Assembly: GCA_948472945.1 (NCBI GenBank) | Contig: CAOKVX010000005.1 | Coordinates: 62,001 to 126,000, forward strand | Source: an uncultured Clostridia bacterium | GTDB lineage: Bacteria > Bacillota > Clostridia > Lachnospirales > Lachnospiraceae | DNA length: 64,000 nucleotides | Direction of reading: 5' to 3' | Shown here: positions 9,820-20,193 of the stretch, piece after piece | How positions within the stretch are numbered: the first letter of the stretch is position 1 | Layout: the number at the start of each line of letters is the position of its first letter | Translations under genes and position numbers: made by a program | Notes under the pieces: model-generated | Databases searched by the model: none | What the model saw: only the letters and a program-made list of their open reading frames with translations | What the model was told of the DNA's origin: nothing

Positions 9820-10854
9820 TTACTGCATAATAAGCTCGCTTACCTCAACCTCAAATTCCGCCGCCCATGCGCTGTACTGCGCCTCAAAATTCTCTTTTTG
9901 GGCTATGGCTACCATCTCCTCTTTTTTGGATGCTGCAAGCTCCTCATCATTTGTATCCATGCAGTATATAATATAAAATCCTTCAGGGGCTGTCACTACG
10001 TCGCTGAATTGCCCTTCTGTGAGAGCTAACGCCGCCGTTTCAAACTCAGCGCACATATCCCCTTTTCCAAATACGAGCTCAGCGCTGTCGGACTCTGTAT
10101 TGGCCTCGGCAAACGCCCGTAAATCACTGGCTTTCTTTGCATTTTTTAAAAGCTTCTTAGCCTCCTTGTAGCGTTTACCTACTTCCTCCTCAGAAAGTGT
10201 AACCGTGACGCCGCTCTGATTGACACCGCTTGTCCTAAGATAAATATAAAGTACCCTGCACTGCCTTGAATCGTCGTCATTTATCGAAGTGTTAACGCCG
10301 TTAATGCAGGAATCATAAACCCTGTTGGCAATCTCATTCTCACAGTACACTTTTGTCATTGTATTGGTGTCTAATTTATACTCTGCTATATCTTCCTCCG
10401 GTATACTGCCGTAAAGTCCCTCGACATACTGCTTTATATCCTCTTTCTCATCACTCGTAAGGCTGATTCCAAGCCCTTCAGCCTTTCTGCTTATAATTTT
10501 AAGCTCCGTGATGAGACTTACGACCTGGGCCATTGTGACAGACTTAAAGGTTTTACCATTATCCAGCCTGTAATTCCATATATCATCACCGAGCGTATCC
10601 TGATATCTGTCCTTAAGAATATACATGTACACGAGAAGCTCCTTAAAAGTCGCCTCCTCGTCACCGACGGATATAACCACGGAATCGGCCTCAAGTTGTT
10701 TTTTTTCGACCTTTGCAGCTTTCTCGGCTTTTTCATTGCCTGTACTTTCAACAGAGTTTTCTTCATTACCGGAACATCCGGCGGATAAACCTGATATCAT
10801 GGCTGCTGAAACTGCAATACAAATTATCCTCTTAATCGTGCTTTTTCTTTTCAT
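9820..10854 (-). CDS. Lipoprotein, PrsA/SurA-like peptidylprolyl isomerase
   Basis: Lipobox 'ISGLSAGCSG'; parvulin-like region 'AFAEANTESDSAELVFGKGDMCAEFETAALALTEGQFSDVVTAPEGFYIIY'; downstream of mfd. Confidence 0.8.
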   Translation of the reverse strand: MKRKSTIKRIICIAVSAAMISGLSAGCSGNEENSVESTGNEKAEKAAKVEKKQLEADSVVISVGDEEATFKELLVYMYILKDRYQDTLGDDIWNYRLDNGKTFKSVTMAQVVSLITELKIISRKAEGLGISLTSDEKEDIKQYVEGLYGSIPEEDIAEYKLDTNTMTKVYCENEIANRVYDSCINGVNTSINDDDSRQCRVLYIYLRTSGVNQSGVTVTLSEEEVGKRYKEAKKLLKNAKKASDLRAFAEANTESDSAELVFGKGDMCAEFETAALALTEGQFSDVVTAPEGFYIIYCMDTNDEELAASKKEEMVAIAQKENFEAQYSAWAAEFEVEVSELIMQ

Positions 10855-13800
10855 CCTCTATTTCCCTTTCCGGAAGAAGTACCGCCATCTTCCCAAGAAG
10901 CTCCTTTATCCTTACAAAAAGTTCATCATCATCCCTCAGTCTGTATGAAAAGTACGGCTTGCCGACACTTTCAAACTTCAGCCGTTTCCCCTCTCCCTCA
11001 AGGAAAAGAGGTATCTTTGTGATGTCAAACGGTGCATTTTCATAGAGTTTAAATATAACCATATTCTGAGGCTTTTTATCCTTTAAAAACGACCTGTCTT
11101 TTCTGTAAATCAACTGTGTAACATATACTTTGTGAGCCATCGCCTTTAGAAGCGCAATCTCAATTAGGTTTGCAACTGCCTCCGGATATCTGCCAAACCT
11201 GTCGTTAAGCTCATCCTGAATGTCAAGCATCTCCTCATCGTTCTCAATATCTGCGATGCGCTTATACATCTCAAGCTTCTGAAACTCACTCTTAATATAT
11301 GACGACGGGATGTGAGCGTCTATATCCATGTCAACTGCCGTTTCAAACTTGACAGTTTCCTCTTGTACATCTCCCTTAAGCTCCATGACGGCCTCATTTA
11401 ACATCTTACAGTACATATCATACCCGACCGCGCCTATATGCCCGTGCTGTTCCGCACCAAGAAGGTTTCCGGCCCCTCTTATCTCAAGATCGCGCATCGC
11501 AATCTTGAACCCGCTGCCAAGCTCAGTGAACTCCTTAATGGCGGCGAGGCGCTTCTCCGCCACCTCCTTCAACATACGGTCGCGTTTATACATCAGAAAC
11601 GCATATGCGGTCCTGTTGGAACGTCCAACCCTGCCCCGCAGCTGATACAGCTGAGAAAGACCCATTCGCTCCGCTTCATCTATTATTATCGTATTTACAT
11701 TGGAAATGTCAAGCCCCGTCTCTATTATTGTCGTCGATACAAGCACATCTATGTCGCCGTGTATGAAATCAAACATTATACGCTCAAGCTCCCGCTCGCT
11801 CATCTGCCCGTGCGCATACACCACGTTTGCCTCCGGAACAAGCGCCGCAACCATATTTGCAATAACGTCTATGTTATTTACTCTGTTGTGGACATAATAC
11901 ACCTGTCCGCCCCTTGAGAGCTCCCTTGTTATCGCCTCCCTTACAATCTCATCATTGTGTTCGAGCACATAGGTCTGAACCGGGAGTCTGTCCATAGGCG
12001 GCTCCTCGAGCACACTCATATCCCTTATACCTATCAGGCTCATGTGAAGCGTTCTTGGTATCGGCGTCGCCGACAGTACAAGCACGTCTATATTTTCCTT
12101 TAACTGCTTTATTTTTTCCTTATGAGCAACACCAAATCGCTGTTCTTCATCTATTATAAGTAAGCCAAGGTCTTTGAACTCAACATCCTTTGATAAAAGC
12201 CTGTGCGTTCCGATAATTATATCCAGCGTGCCTTTCCTAAGCTTTTCAATCGCCTTTTTTGCCTGCGCAGGAGTTCGGAACCTCGAAAGCATGTCAATAC
12301 TCACCGGAAAATCTTTCATTCTCTGCACAAAAGTGTTGTAATGCTGCTGTGCAAGTATTGTAGTAGGAACAAGGTATGCAACCTGCTTGCCGTCCGATAC
12401 TGCCTTAAATGCCGCCCTTATCGCTATCTCTGTCTTGCCGTAGCCAACGTCTCCGCATATCAGGCGGTCCATAATCTTGCCGCTCTCCATATCCTTTTTT
12501 GTATCGTCAATGGCTGAAAGCTGGTCGGGCGTCTCCTCAAACGGAAACATTTCCTCAAATTCCTTCTGCCAGACAGTGTCTTTTCCATATCTGTAGCCCT
12601 GCTTTGCCTGCCTCTTTGCATACAGCTTTACCAAATCTTCGGCTATATCCTTAATCTCACGGCGTACTCTGGTCTTTGTCTTATTCCACTCCGGCGAGTC
12701 CAGCCTGTTTAACTTAGGCTTTCTGTCTGTGTCGCCTGAAGCGCCGGAATATTTCTGCAAAACCTCCAAACCTGTTGCCGGAATGTAAAGCACGCCGTCT
12801 TTCGCATATTCAATCTTAATATAGTCTTTAATAATCCTGTCTGATTCTATCTTTTCTATTCCGCGGTATATTCCAAGGCCGTGATTCTCATGTACCACGT
12901 AGTCACCAATGTTCAGCTCGGCAAAGCTTCGGATTGATTTGCCGTTATATCTCTTCTTCTTTTTTCGAACCTTTTTCTCGCCAAATATATCCTGTTCGGA
13001 AATAACTGCAAACCTAATCTGGGGGTACTCAAATCCCTTATGTATTGCCCCGTATGAAGCCATAACCTCTCCATTTTCAAGTATACGCTCCTTATCTTCA
13101 TTGTAAAATGAACTTATATTGTATTCACCAAGACTCTCGCACAGCCTCTTTGCCCTCGTGCGGGACGGAGAGAGCACCAGTATTCTATAGCCGCTCTGTT
13201 TCCACCTTATTATATCCTTTGCCATCAATTCAAAATTACCGTTATATGACTGAACTGACTGCACATTTAACGAGAAATCAGATTCTGAATATATTTTCTT
13301 TGACTTAGTGTCAAGACTCGAAAGCATGACAAGCCTCGTATTGGCAAGTTTTCCGTATATCTCTGAAGCCGTAAAAAGAACTTCCATCTGTTTTGGGAGA
13401 ATATACCCCTTTTCCAGCCTTGACTTCATGCTCTCTGAAAATTCATACTCTATTGCCTCGCCGTGTTCAAAAGTCCTGTTAGGCTCGTCGATATAATAAA
13501 CCGTTTCATTTTTAGGGAAATATTCAAAAAATGAACAGGTGTCGCTGTAAAAATAGCTCATATAGCTCTCAAGACCCGCCATTCCCTTATAGTAATCAAT
13601 ATTTTCTTTAAGCAGTTCAAACGACTGTTTAAGCCTCCCCGCCTGTTCGTAGTTGTTTTCTTTAGTAAATCTTTCGGAATATTTATTTATATCTTCTTCA
13701 ATAGACGAGAGCGCGGATACAACCCTGTCCTCCTCAATTATAACCTCAGTGGCGGAATACAGCTCAATCTCATCCACGCTGTCAATTGAGCGCTGGCTCT

Positions 13801-14419
13801 CCACGTCAAATGAATGAATCGAGTTGATAGTATCTCCCCACAATTCAATTCTATACGGAACCTCCTCAGTCAGCGGAAATATATCGACTATTCCTCCCCT
13901 TACCGCAAATGAGCCCGGAGTCTCGACCTGCGCCGTATTTTCATATCCAAGGGCAGATAGCTCTTTTCTTAGCACGCCAATCTCTATATCCTCATCTACC
14001 TTAAATGACAGAATATGTTCCCTGTATCTGCTCAGGGAAACGCACCTCTCCATTCCGCTGTCAAGCGTTGTTATGATTGTGCAGTCATTTCCCTCGAGAA
14101 GCTGTTTCATAACTCTCATTCGCTCCTGTACAATCGCATAGCCGTGTACGTCTGCGCTGTAGAATATAACGTCTTTCGCAGGATAAATATATACATTTCG
14201 GCCGTAAAACCTCATGTCGTCATACAGTTCCCTCGCCTTTGCCTCACTGTACGTCACAATCACCCTGTAGCGCGCATCATTGCCCAGAGCCTGTATAAGC
14301 TGACATTTCTGGGTATCGACACATCCTGTGATATGGATTGGCGTACGTCCTTTTTTGAGACTGTCTTCCGCTTCACTGTATTCAGCTAATTCATTCAATG
14401 GTTCAATAAGCGCCCTCAA
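10832..14419 (-). CDS. mfd: Transcription-repair coupling factor
   Basis: 1195 aa; 'FEETPDQLSAIDDTKKDMESGKIMDRLICGDVGYGKTEIAIRAAFKA', 'IIDEEQRFGVAHKEKIKQL', RecG-like motifs. Confidence 0.97.
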   Translation of the reverse strand: MRALIEPLNELAEYSEAEDSLKKGRTPIHITGCVDTQKCQLIQALGNDARYRVIVTYSEAKARELYDDMRFYGRNVYIYPAKDVIFYSADVHGYAIVQERMRVMKQLLEGNDCTIITTLDSGMERCVSLSRYREHILSFKVDEDIEIGVLRKELSALGYENTAQVETPGSFAVRGGIVDIFPLTEEVPYRIELWGDTINSIHSFDVESQRSIDSVDEIELYSATEVIIEEDRVVSALSSIEEDINKYSERFTKENNYEQAGRLKQSFELLKENIDYYKGMAGLESYMSYFYSDTCSFFEYFPKNETVYYIDEPNRTFEHGEAIEYEFSESMKSRLEKGYILPKQMEVLFTASEIYGKLANTRLVMLSSLDTKSKKIYSESDFSLNVQSVQSYNGNFELMAKDIIRWKQSGYRILVLSPSRTRAKRLCESLGEYNISSFYNEDKERILENGEVMASYGAIHKGFEYPQIRFAVISEQDIFGEKKVRKKKKRYNGKSIRSFAELNIGDYVVHENHGLGIYRGIEKIESDRIIKDYIKIEYAKDGVLYIPATGLEVLQKYSGASGDTDRKPKLNRLDSPEWNKTKTRVRREIKDIAEDLVKLYAKRQAKQGYRYGKDTVWQKEFEEMFPFEETPDQLSAIDDTKKDMESGKIMDRLICGDVGYGKTEIAIRAAFKAVSDGKQVAYLVPTTILAQQHYNTFVQRMKDFPVSIDMLSRFRTPAQAKKAIEKLRKGTLDIIIGTHRLLSKDVEFKDLGLLIIDEEQRFGVAHKEKIKQLKENIDVLVLSATPIPRTLHMSLIGIRDMSVLEEPPMDRLPVQTYVLEHNDEIVREAITRELSRGGQVYYVHNRVNNIDVIANMVAALVPEANVVYAHGQMSERELERIMFDFIHGDIDVLVSTTIIETGLDISNVNTIIIDEAERMGLSQLYQLRGRVGRSNRTAYAFLMYKRDRMLKEVAEKRLAAIKEFTELGSGFKIAMRDLEIRGAGNLLGAEQHGHIGAVGYDMYCKMLNEAVMELKGDVQEETVKFETAVDMDIDAHIPSSYIKSEFQKLEMYKRIADIENDEEMLDIQDELNDRFGRYPEAVANLIEIALLKAMAHKVYVTQLIYRKDRSFLKDKKPQNMVIFKLYENAPFDITKIPLFLEGEGKRLKFESVGKPYFSYRLRDDDELFVRIKELLGKMAVLLPEREIEDEKKKHD

Positions 14420-14574
14420 TCTGTCATCCTCCTCTTTTCATAAGTCAAATATTATATTAAGTTCTATATATTCAGGTAAATCCATCTGCCAACTTATCAA
14501 AGACAGCAAATGTAACATTTGCGTAATATATCATTTTCTGCTGCCGGAGGCAATAAAACTCATATATCCTGCTT

Positions 14575-15138
14575 TTAATTATTGTGCCTGTTCATCGCAT
14601 CAGCGATTCCCAGCGTTACATAGTCTCGGCATGCGTCGCTGGCCTCGGCAAGCATATCCCTCATAACCGCATTGTCTTTGTCGTCAAATCTTCCGAGAAC
14701 ATGGTCGCACAAATCCCATCCATCAGGCTTACCTCCTACGCCCATCTTTATTCTGGCAAATACATCCGTACCGAGATGCGATATTATGCTTTTCATGCCG
14801 TTATGGCCTCCTGCGCTCCCCTTTGCCCGTATTCTCATTCTTCCTACATCAAGGCTAATGTCATCATATACTATTATAAGCTCATTTTCTACATCTATTT
14901 TATAAAAATCAACAAGCTGCCTCACGCTTTCACCACTCAAATTCATATATGTCTGCGGCATTGCGAGAAGCACTTTCCTCCCGGCAATAAATCCTGCCCC
15001 ACAAATTGCCTTGTGCTTGTTTATGTTCATCGAAATATTATAATCGTCACATAATCTTGTTATCACGTTAAATCCTATATTATGCCTTGTACCTGCATAT
15101 TTCCTGCCGGGATTTCCAAGTCCCACTATTATATACAT
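14575..15138 (-). CDS. pth: Peptidyl-tRNA hydrolase
   Basis: 'MYIIVGLGNPGRKYAGTRHNIGF', 'PQTYMNLSGESV', 'GGHNGMKSI'. Confidence 0.97.
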   Translation of the reverse strand: MYIIVGLGNPGRKYAGTRHNIGFNVITRLCDDYNISMNINKHKAICGAGFIAGRKVLLAMPQTYMNLSGESVRQLVDFYKIDVENELIIVYDDISLDVGRMRIRAKGSAGGHNGMKSIISHLGTDVFARIKMGVGGKPDGWDLCDHVLGRFDDKDNAVMRDMLAEASDACRDYVTLGIADAMNRHNN

Positions 15139-15179
15139 AGCTACCTCTCTTCCTGCTGCCCAAACTTATTATCATAGAA

Positions 15180-15212
15180 CAAAGAGTTCCGCTTGCGAAA
15201 CTCTTTGTTTTT
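15180..15212. terminator. Strong hairpin / possible rho-independent terminator between pth and gerA-like gene
   Basis: CAAAGAGTTCCGC TT GCGAAACTCTTTG followed by TTTTTC on the + strand. Confidence 0.6.
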
Positions 15213-15253
15213 CAAAATTATATAACTTTTAATCAATATCTTCAACCAATTTT

Positions 15254-16666
15254 TTAGTTTGAACCCGCATTTACCCTGAATATCCTTCTGAACAGCTTTT
15301 TGGCATTAAACGGAATAAGAGGATAAAGGTAACTCTTGTCATCAAATGTCCTGTTGAATATAAGACACAGAACCGTCACCAATATTCCGGCCGCATATCC
15401 GTATACTCCAAAAATTGCTGTAAGAATAAGCATTAATATCCTGAAAAATTTGAGCGCATACCCGAGCTCAAAGTTAACCTGCGAATAATTTGCTATAGCG
15501 ACAAACGCCATATACAGCATTATCTCGGCATTAAACCATCCTGAACTTACGGTAAAATCACCGAGCACTATACCAGCGACAACGCTGAGCGGTGTACTTA
15601 GCATATTAGGAGTATTTAGCGACGCCATCCTCATTCCGTCTATCGCAAATTCAAGCAGTAAGAACTGAAAAACAACGGGGACATTTACCGTCTCCTTTAT
15701 ACTTATAAACTCCAACCCTTTAGGTATATACTCAGGATTAAGTATCAGCAGTAAAAATGTAGGCGACAACAGCAACGCTGCGACATCAATGACAAACCTC
15801 GAAAACCTCAGATAAGTTCCAGTAACTGCAGGAAAATAATAATCTTCCGCCGACTCTGTTATATTAAATATTGACGTTGGTATTATTATGGCCTCCGGTG
15901 AGTTATCGACAAGTATAATTATATTTCCTTCATTTATGCTCACCGCCGCAACATCGGGCCTTTCCGTAAGCTTGAATCTTGGAAAAGGATTGTACCATCT
16001 GTGAGGATAAAAACACTCCAGAAAGCTTTCCTGATTCATCGGCAGCGCATCTACATTTATCGCATTAATTCTGTCATGAACTTTCTGCAAAAGCTTTTCA
16101 TCTACCCTGCCTGACATGTATGAAACAACAACGTCAGTCTTTGACTTCTTTCCGACAGTGTGTATCTCCATTACAAGGTCCTCGCTTCGGATTCTCCTCC
16201 TTATAAGCGCAGTATTAAAAACTATGGTCTCAACAAAACCGTCGCGTGAACCCCTCAAAACCCTGTCTTTCTCCGGTTCCTCGATACTGCGGGCCGGATA
16301 TGTCCTAAAGTCCGTAGCTATCATCACGTCATAACCCTCAATCAAAAGTACCGGCACCCCGGACATAAAGTTTTGTATCAGCGTCTCCTTTGTATCAACT
16401 AAGCTTGCCTCTCCATAAGGAATACAATTCTTAACAAAACTATCCGGGTCTGCCGGCACCTCGTCAGCTTTTAGCTTATACAGGTATTCCATAATCTTTT
16501 CCATTACTTCATCCTTGCAGAATCCGTCAATAAAATAATAGCTTGCCGACAGCCCCGCAAAAAATAATTCTTTCTCCACAACGTCAAAGCTTCTGTCTAC
16601 TCCCAGCAATTCTTTGACATAATTTCTGTTTTCAGTGTAATTTACACCGCTAAGTAACTGCTGCAT
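15254..16666 (-). CDS. GerA family spore germination protein
   Basis: 'NFMSGVPVLLIEGYDVMIATDFRTYPARSIEEPEKDRVLRGSRDGFVETIVFNTALIRRRIR', GerA signature; start at MQQLLSGVNY. Confidence 0.93.
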   Translation of the reverse strand: MQQLLSGVNYTENRNYVKELLGVDRSFDVVEKELFFAGLSASYYFIDGFCKDEVMEKIMEYLYKLKADEVPADPDSFVKNCIPYGEASLVDTKETLIQNFMSGVPVLLIEGYDVMIATDFRTYPARSIEEPEKDRVLRGSRDGFVETIVFNTALIRRRIRSEDLVMEIHTVGKKSKTDVVVSYMSGRVDEKLLQKVHDRINAINVDALPMNQESFLECFYPHRWYNPFPRFKLTERPDVAAVSINEGNIIILVDNSPEAIIIPTSIFNITESAEDYYFPAVTGTYLRFSRFVIDVAALLLSPTFLLLILNPEYIPKGLEFISIKETVNVPVVFQFLLLEFAIDGMRMASLNTPNMLSTPLSVVAGIVLGDFTVSSGWFNAEIMLYMAFVAIANYSQVNFELGYALKFFRILMLILTAIFGVYGYAAGILVTVLCLIFNRTFDDKSYLYPLIPFNAKKLFRRIFRVNAGSN

Positions 16667-16837
16667 CACATTTCCCCATTTCTTATGCCGTGCGCATATA
16701 TTTACTATGTTAGTGAAACACATTAATCAGTGTTTCCTTAAATGATATTGTGCACAGAATACAGGAAAAATATGTGTATATACCCATATTGATAATCTGC
16801 TTTACTTGCCTATTCCCTAATCTATCTATTAATTCTG

Positions 16838-19342
16838 CTATTTCTGCCAGTCAAGCTTGTTTAAAGCAAGTAAGAGCTCACACGAAGTTCCATTCTTACT
16901 GCAGTTATACATTTTGTAATCTATACATACGGCGTCCTTATACGGCGTTACCGTCTGCAAAAAATTTCCTTTATGGTCTTTGAACTCCATCCTGTAGGCG
17001 CAGCCTCCTCTCAAATTGTCACTGTCCTTATGGGGTGCGGCGTCAAGATTGCCATACAGGCTTAACAGCTCGTTGAAAGTGGCGGCTCCGTCAGTCGCCC
17101 TGTACTCCTTTGTTTCTCCTGTATCAGACTTGGTGACAACTATTGAATATACTTTCTTTGCATTTAACAGATGCTTTGACATATCATACTCGTAGCTCAA
17201 ATCATGCCATGCCTCGTCTCCGGTAATGTCGGCATTTTTATTGCCATATACAATCTTTGCAATTGCTTTTGAATATGGTTTTTCAGGGTCATAATTATCC
17301 GAGAACATTTCTTTCATATAATCGTCCATTGTAATATCCGATCGGTTAGTGAGGATGATATCTTTAACTTTGTCGCCGTTGTCTTCGACATAATCAAATA
17401 CTTTTATATAGTCATATGTTTCCTCAAAGCACTTATCATTTTCACTGCCCGCAAAAAACTTATCCCGCCTAAAGTCCCATACATGATAAATGTCCTCGCC
17501 TGTATAATACATGTAATCAAACATCTCGTCTCCCTCAACCGTATACTGCACAAATACGAGTTCAGCGGGCTCGCCTGCATTTACAGCCGTAATAAAATTA
17601 TTCCAATTTTCAACACCCGACACACCTTTATATGTTATTACAAAGCACCCTGCATCTGCAAGCCTCTCTACATCATCGGGCAAACCTGCAAGATATTTTT
17701 TTACATCTTCAAAAGAATTGCCGGCTACGGTTGTATATCTGTTACTGCCCATATCCAAATCTGTTGAATCCATAACCTTACCTTGGCTTATACCGTGATG
17801 CACACCTGAATTACTGTGGTGTCCGTAATATTCGTTGTGGTGACTTCCTGACTCATATTGATGTCCGTATTCTTCTTCATGGTGATACTCATAATCTGAT
17901 CCATAATTATTGTCCAAATTTCCTCTATCCTCGGTTATATTATCAGAATCTCCATAATTACCTGCTTTTTGCGAAAAATGGTGCTGTGCTTTTGTGTGAC
18001 ATCTTTCTCTCTGTTCATTTATATACTTCTGGGTGTCACAGGCATCGTTATATATTTCATGTGGAAATCTGTCATGGATACTTGATTTATAATCACTGCC
18101 ATCCGAAGGATGCCATATTTGTTGTAAAGAATATGAACCGTCCTTATTTTCACGCAGCGTAATAACATTAGGTGCGTGATATCCGCTGCTCTCCTCTATT
18201 CCGCTATCTGACTTGACATAACCGCTGCATAAAACCATTGCATACACATCTACTATGTCTTCCTGAGGTTTTGAAGTTCCAAGTATAATGTGGTCCTCGC
18301 ATACATACTCCTGCTCAGAGCCTGACAGACTACTCTCGCTAAGTATTGCATCCGATACCGCCTTATCAAGCTCAGGCGTAACCTCGTTTAAAATTTCACT
18401 TGCACTTGAGACCGGATTTGTAAGAAAACACACTGCTACCGTAATACAAGCTACTGCCGATATAATTCCTGCCCAAAATGCGGGTTTTCTGTAATTGAGC
18501 ACTTTCCTTATACGCTGCTTTACACCTACCTCGCCAAATGCAAGCGGACACGCCGTAATATTTCGTCTTCCGGTACTTAGCTCAAGAAGAGCCCTAGAAT
18601 AATATTTCCTGTTTTCAAGGTTCATATTACGTATAACCCTCTCGTCACACGCAAGCTCAATGTCCCTTCCAAACAGTATATACGCCGCCCACACAAAAGG
18701 GTTAAACCAATGTACCGCAAGTATAATAAAGCCCAAAGGTTTCCAAATGTAATCATAATATTTAAGGTGCATCTTCTCATGTTTAATAACGTAGTCCGAC
18801 TGCACCAGGTTTATTGAGGAAGGAAGATATATCTGCGGCTTTAATACACCCAGTATAAACGGCGTATCAATATCGTCGCACAGCCATATCTTATCGCCAA
18901 AAAACATTTTTGCATCCGTCTTTTTCTTCATATAAAAATAGCTTACAGCCAAATAAAGCAAAATATAAGCAAAAATCACACCCCATATACAACCCGCAAT
19001 TGAAAAAAAGAGTTCTATTTTGTTCACTCCGGAATCATCGAGTGTCTCTAATTTATCCTGCATCACAGGATTAATCATATTATCAACACTGTCTATACCG
19101 CTTACAATGACCGGCTCAAAAGAGTCTGGCGACACGTTTGAAACTACATTAGCGCTTGGAAGCAGGCTGAGCATACTCTCCATAGTAAATGGACATACAA
19201 GCCTCAAACCGACAAGCGCCCACAGCACCATCATATATTTCTTGGAAACATTTTTGAGAAAGAACCTCAGTATTATTACTGCGGCTATTACCCAAACCGC
19301 ATTAATACTCATATTAACAATACTAATAAATATATCTGCCAT
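16838..19342 (-). CDS. M56 family (BlaR1-like) metallopeptidase with His-rich and extra C-terminal domains
   Basis: 'VIKHEKMHLKYYDYIWKPLGFIILAVHWFNPFVWAAYILFGRDIELACDE' (HExxH variant HEKMH plus downstream E). Confidence 0.88.
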   Translation of the reverse strand: MADIFISIVNMSINAVWVIAAVIILRFFLKNVSKKYMMVLWALVGLRLVCPFTMESMLSLLPSANVVSNVSPDSFEPVIVSGIDSVDNMINPVMQDKLETLDDSGVNKIELFFSIAGCIWGVIFAYILLYLAVSYFYMKKKTDAKMFFGDKIWLCDDIDTPFILGVLKPQIYLPSSINLVQSDYVIKHEKMHLKYYDYIWKPLGFIILAVHWFNPFVWAAYILFGRDIELACDERVIRNMNLENRKYYSRALLELSTGRRNITACPLAFGEVGVKQRIRKVLNYRKPAFWAGIISAVACITVAVCFLTNPVSSASEILNEVTPELDKAVSDAILSESSLSGSEQEYVCEDHIILGTSKPQEDIVDVYAMVLCSGYVKSDSGIEESSGYHAPNVITLRENKDGSYSLQQIWHPSDGSDYKSSIHDRFPHEIYNDACDTQKYINEQRERCHTKAQHHFSQKAGNYGDSDNITEDRGNLDNNYGSDYEYHHEEEYGHQYESGSHHNEYYGHHSNSGVHHGISQGKVMDSTDLDMGSNRYTTVAGNSFEDVKKYLAGLPDDVERLADAGCFVITYKGVSGVENWNNFITAVNAGEPAELVFVQYTVEGDEMFDYMYYTGEDIYHVWDFRRDKFFAGSENDKCFEETYDYIKVFDYVEDNGDKVKDIILTNRSDITMDDYMKEMFSDNYDPEKPYSKAIAKIVYGNKNADITGDEAWHDLSYEYDMSKHLLNAKKVYSIVVTKSDTGETKEYRATDGAATFNELLSLYGNLDAAPHKDSDNLRGGCAYRMEFKDHKGNFLQTVTPYKDAVCIDYKMYNCSKNGTSCELLLALNKLDWQK

Positions 19343-19344
19343 AT

Positions 19345-19707
19345 TTACTCCTCCCTTGCACTGTCTATCATAAACTGAATCTCTTTTATCTCTTTATCCG
19401 TCAATGTCTTCCTTTTTGTAAACGCTGCTATAAACGCCGGCAGCGAGCCGCCGTACACCTCATCCACAAACTGTTCTCCCTGTATTCCATAAAACTCATC
19501 CCTTGAATACAGTGAAGACACTACTCCGTCCTCGTTCTTAAATATTCCGCGTACACATAGTTTTTTTAGCACGGTATATGTTGTCGTCCTCTTCCAGCCA
19601 AGCTTTTCCTCACACATTTTTGCAAGCTCACCCGATTTCACCGGCTCGTTATCCCATATAATATCTGCAAACCTAGACTCAACAACCGCTAATTTCATAT
19701 CTGACAT
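19345..19707 (-). CDS. BlaI/MecI/CopY family transcriptional regulator
   Basis: 'MSDMKLAVVESRFADIIWDNEPVKSGELAKMCEEKLGWKRTTTYTVLKKLCVRGIF'; RBS ggaggt upstream of MSDMKL. Confidence 0.92.
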   Translation of the reverse strand: MSDMKLAVVESRFADIIWDNEPVKSGELAKMCEEKLGWKRTTTYTVLKKLCVRGIFKNEDGVVSSLYSRDEFYGIQGEQFVDEVYGGSLPAFIAAFTKRKTLTDKEIKEIQFMIDSAREE

Positions 19708-19807
19708 TGCAATACCTCCCAACCTGTCTTTAATGTTCAAACTTTTTAAATTAAAAAAAGTAATCGATTCTTTTCTAACCGTAAGTTTGAGTTTAAAAGA
19801 TTTTGTT

Positions 19808-19848
19808 GTCTATCTCTAATAGACATTTTTAGTCTATCACTTATAGAC
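19808..19848. promoter_or_regulatory. Two BlaI-type operator dyads
   Basis: GTCTATctctaATAGAC (19808-19824) and GTCTATcacttATAGAC (19832-19848), 24 bp apart, just upstream of blaI-like gene. Confidence 0.75.
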
Positions 19849-20193
19849 ACCTTTGTCAACATATATATTTATCTTTTCTCATATATACCCGTAAAATAAG
19901 AAACAGAAAAATCACCGTGATTGGATTCAGCTCCAGTGGAAATGAAAGCGCCACCTTTATCAGCGTGATAGTTCGCGGTAAATTTGTGGTAAAATGGATA
20001 TTTTTCTATATCTCAAAATGCTTGAAAGAATGGAGTTAAAAATTTAACATAATATTTAGAGTTTACACTATCAACACATTATCATATTATATAATTAAAG
20101 GTACAACCGTGATAAGTTTACGTTCAATAATACAATACGTTCAACATAATACGTCCAATAATGGAATAGATATTATAAAGGAGGCCATACGCC

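Noticed and set aside
11328-14389. Many plus-strand ORFs of 60-159 aa inside mfd
   Set aside because: Antisense to a well-supported 1195-aa mfd gene; composition typical of shadow ORFs, no RBS or family resemblance.
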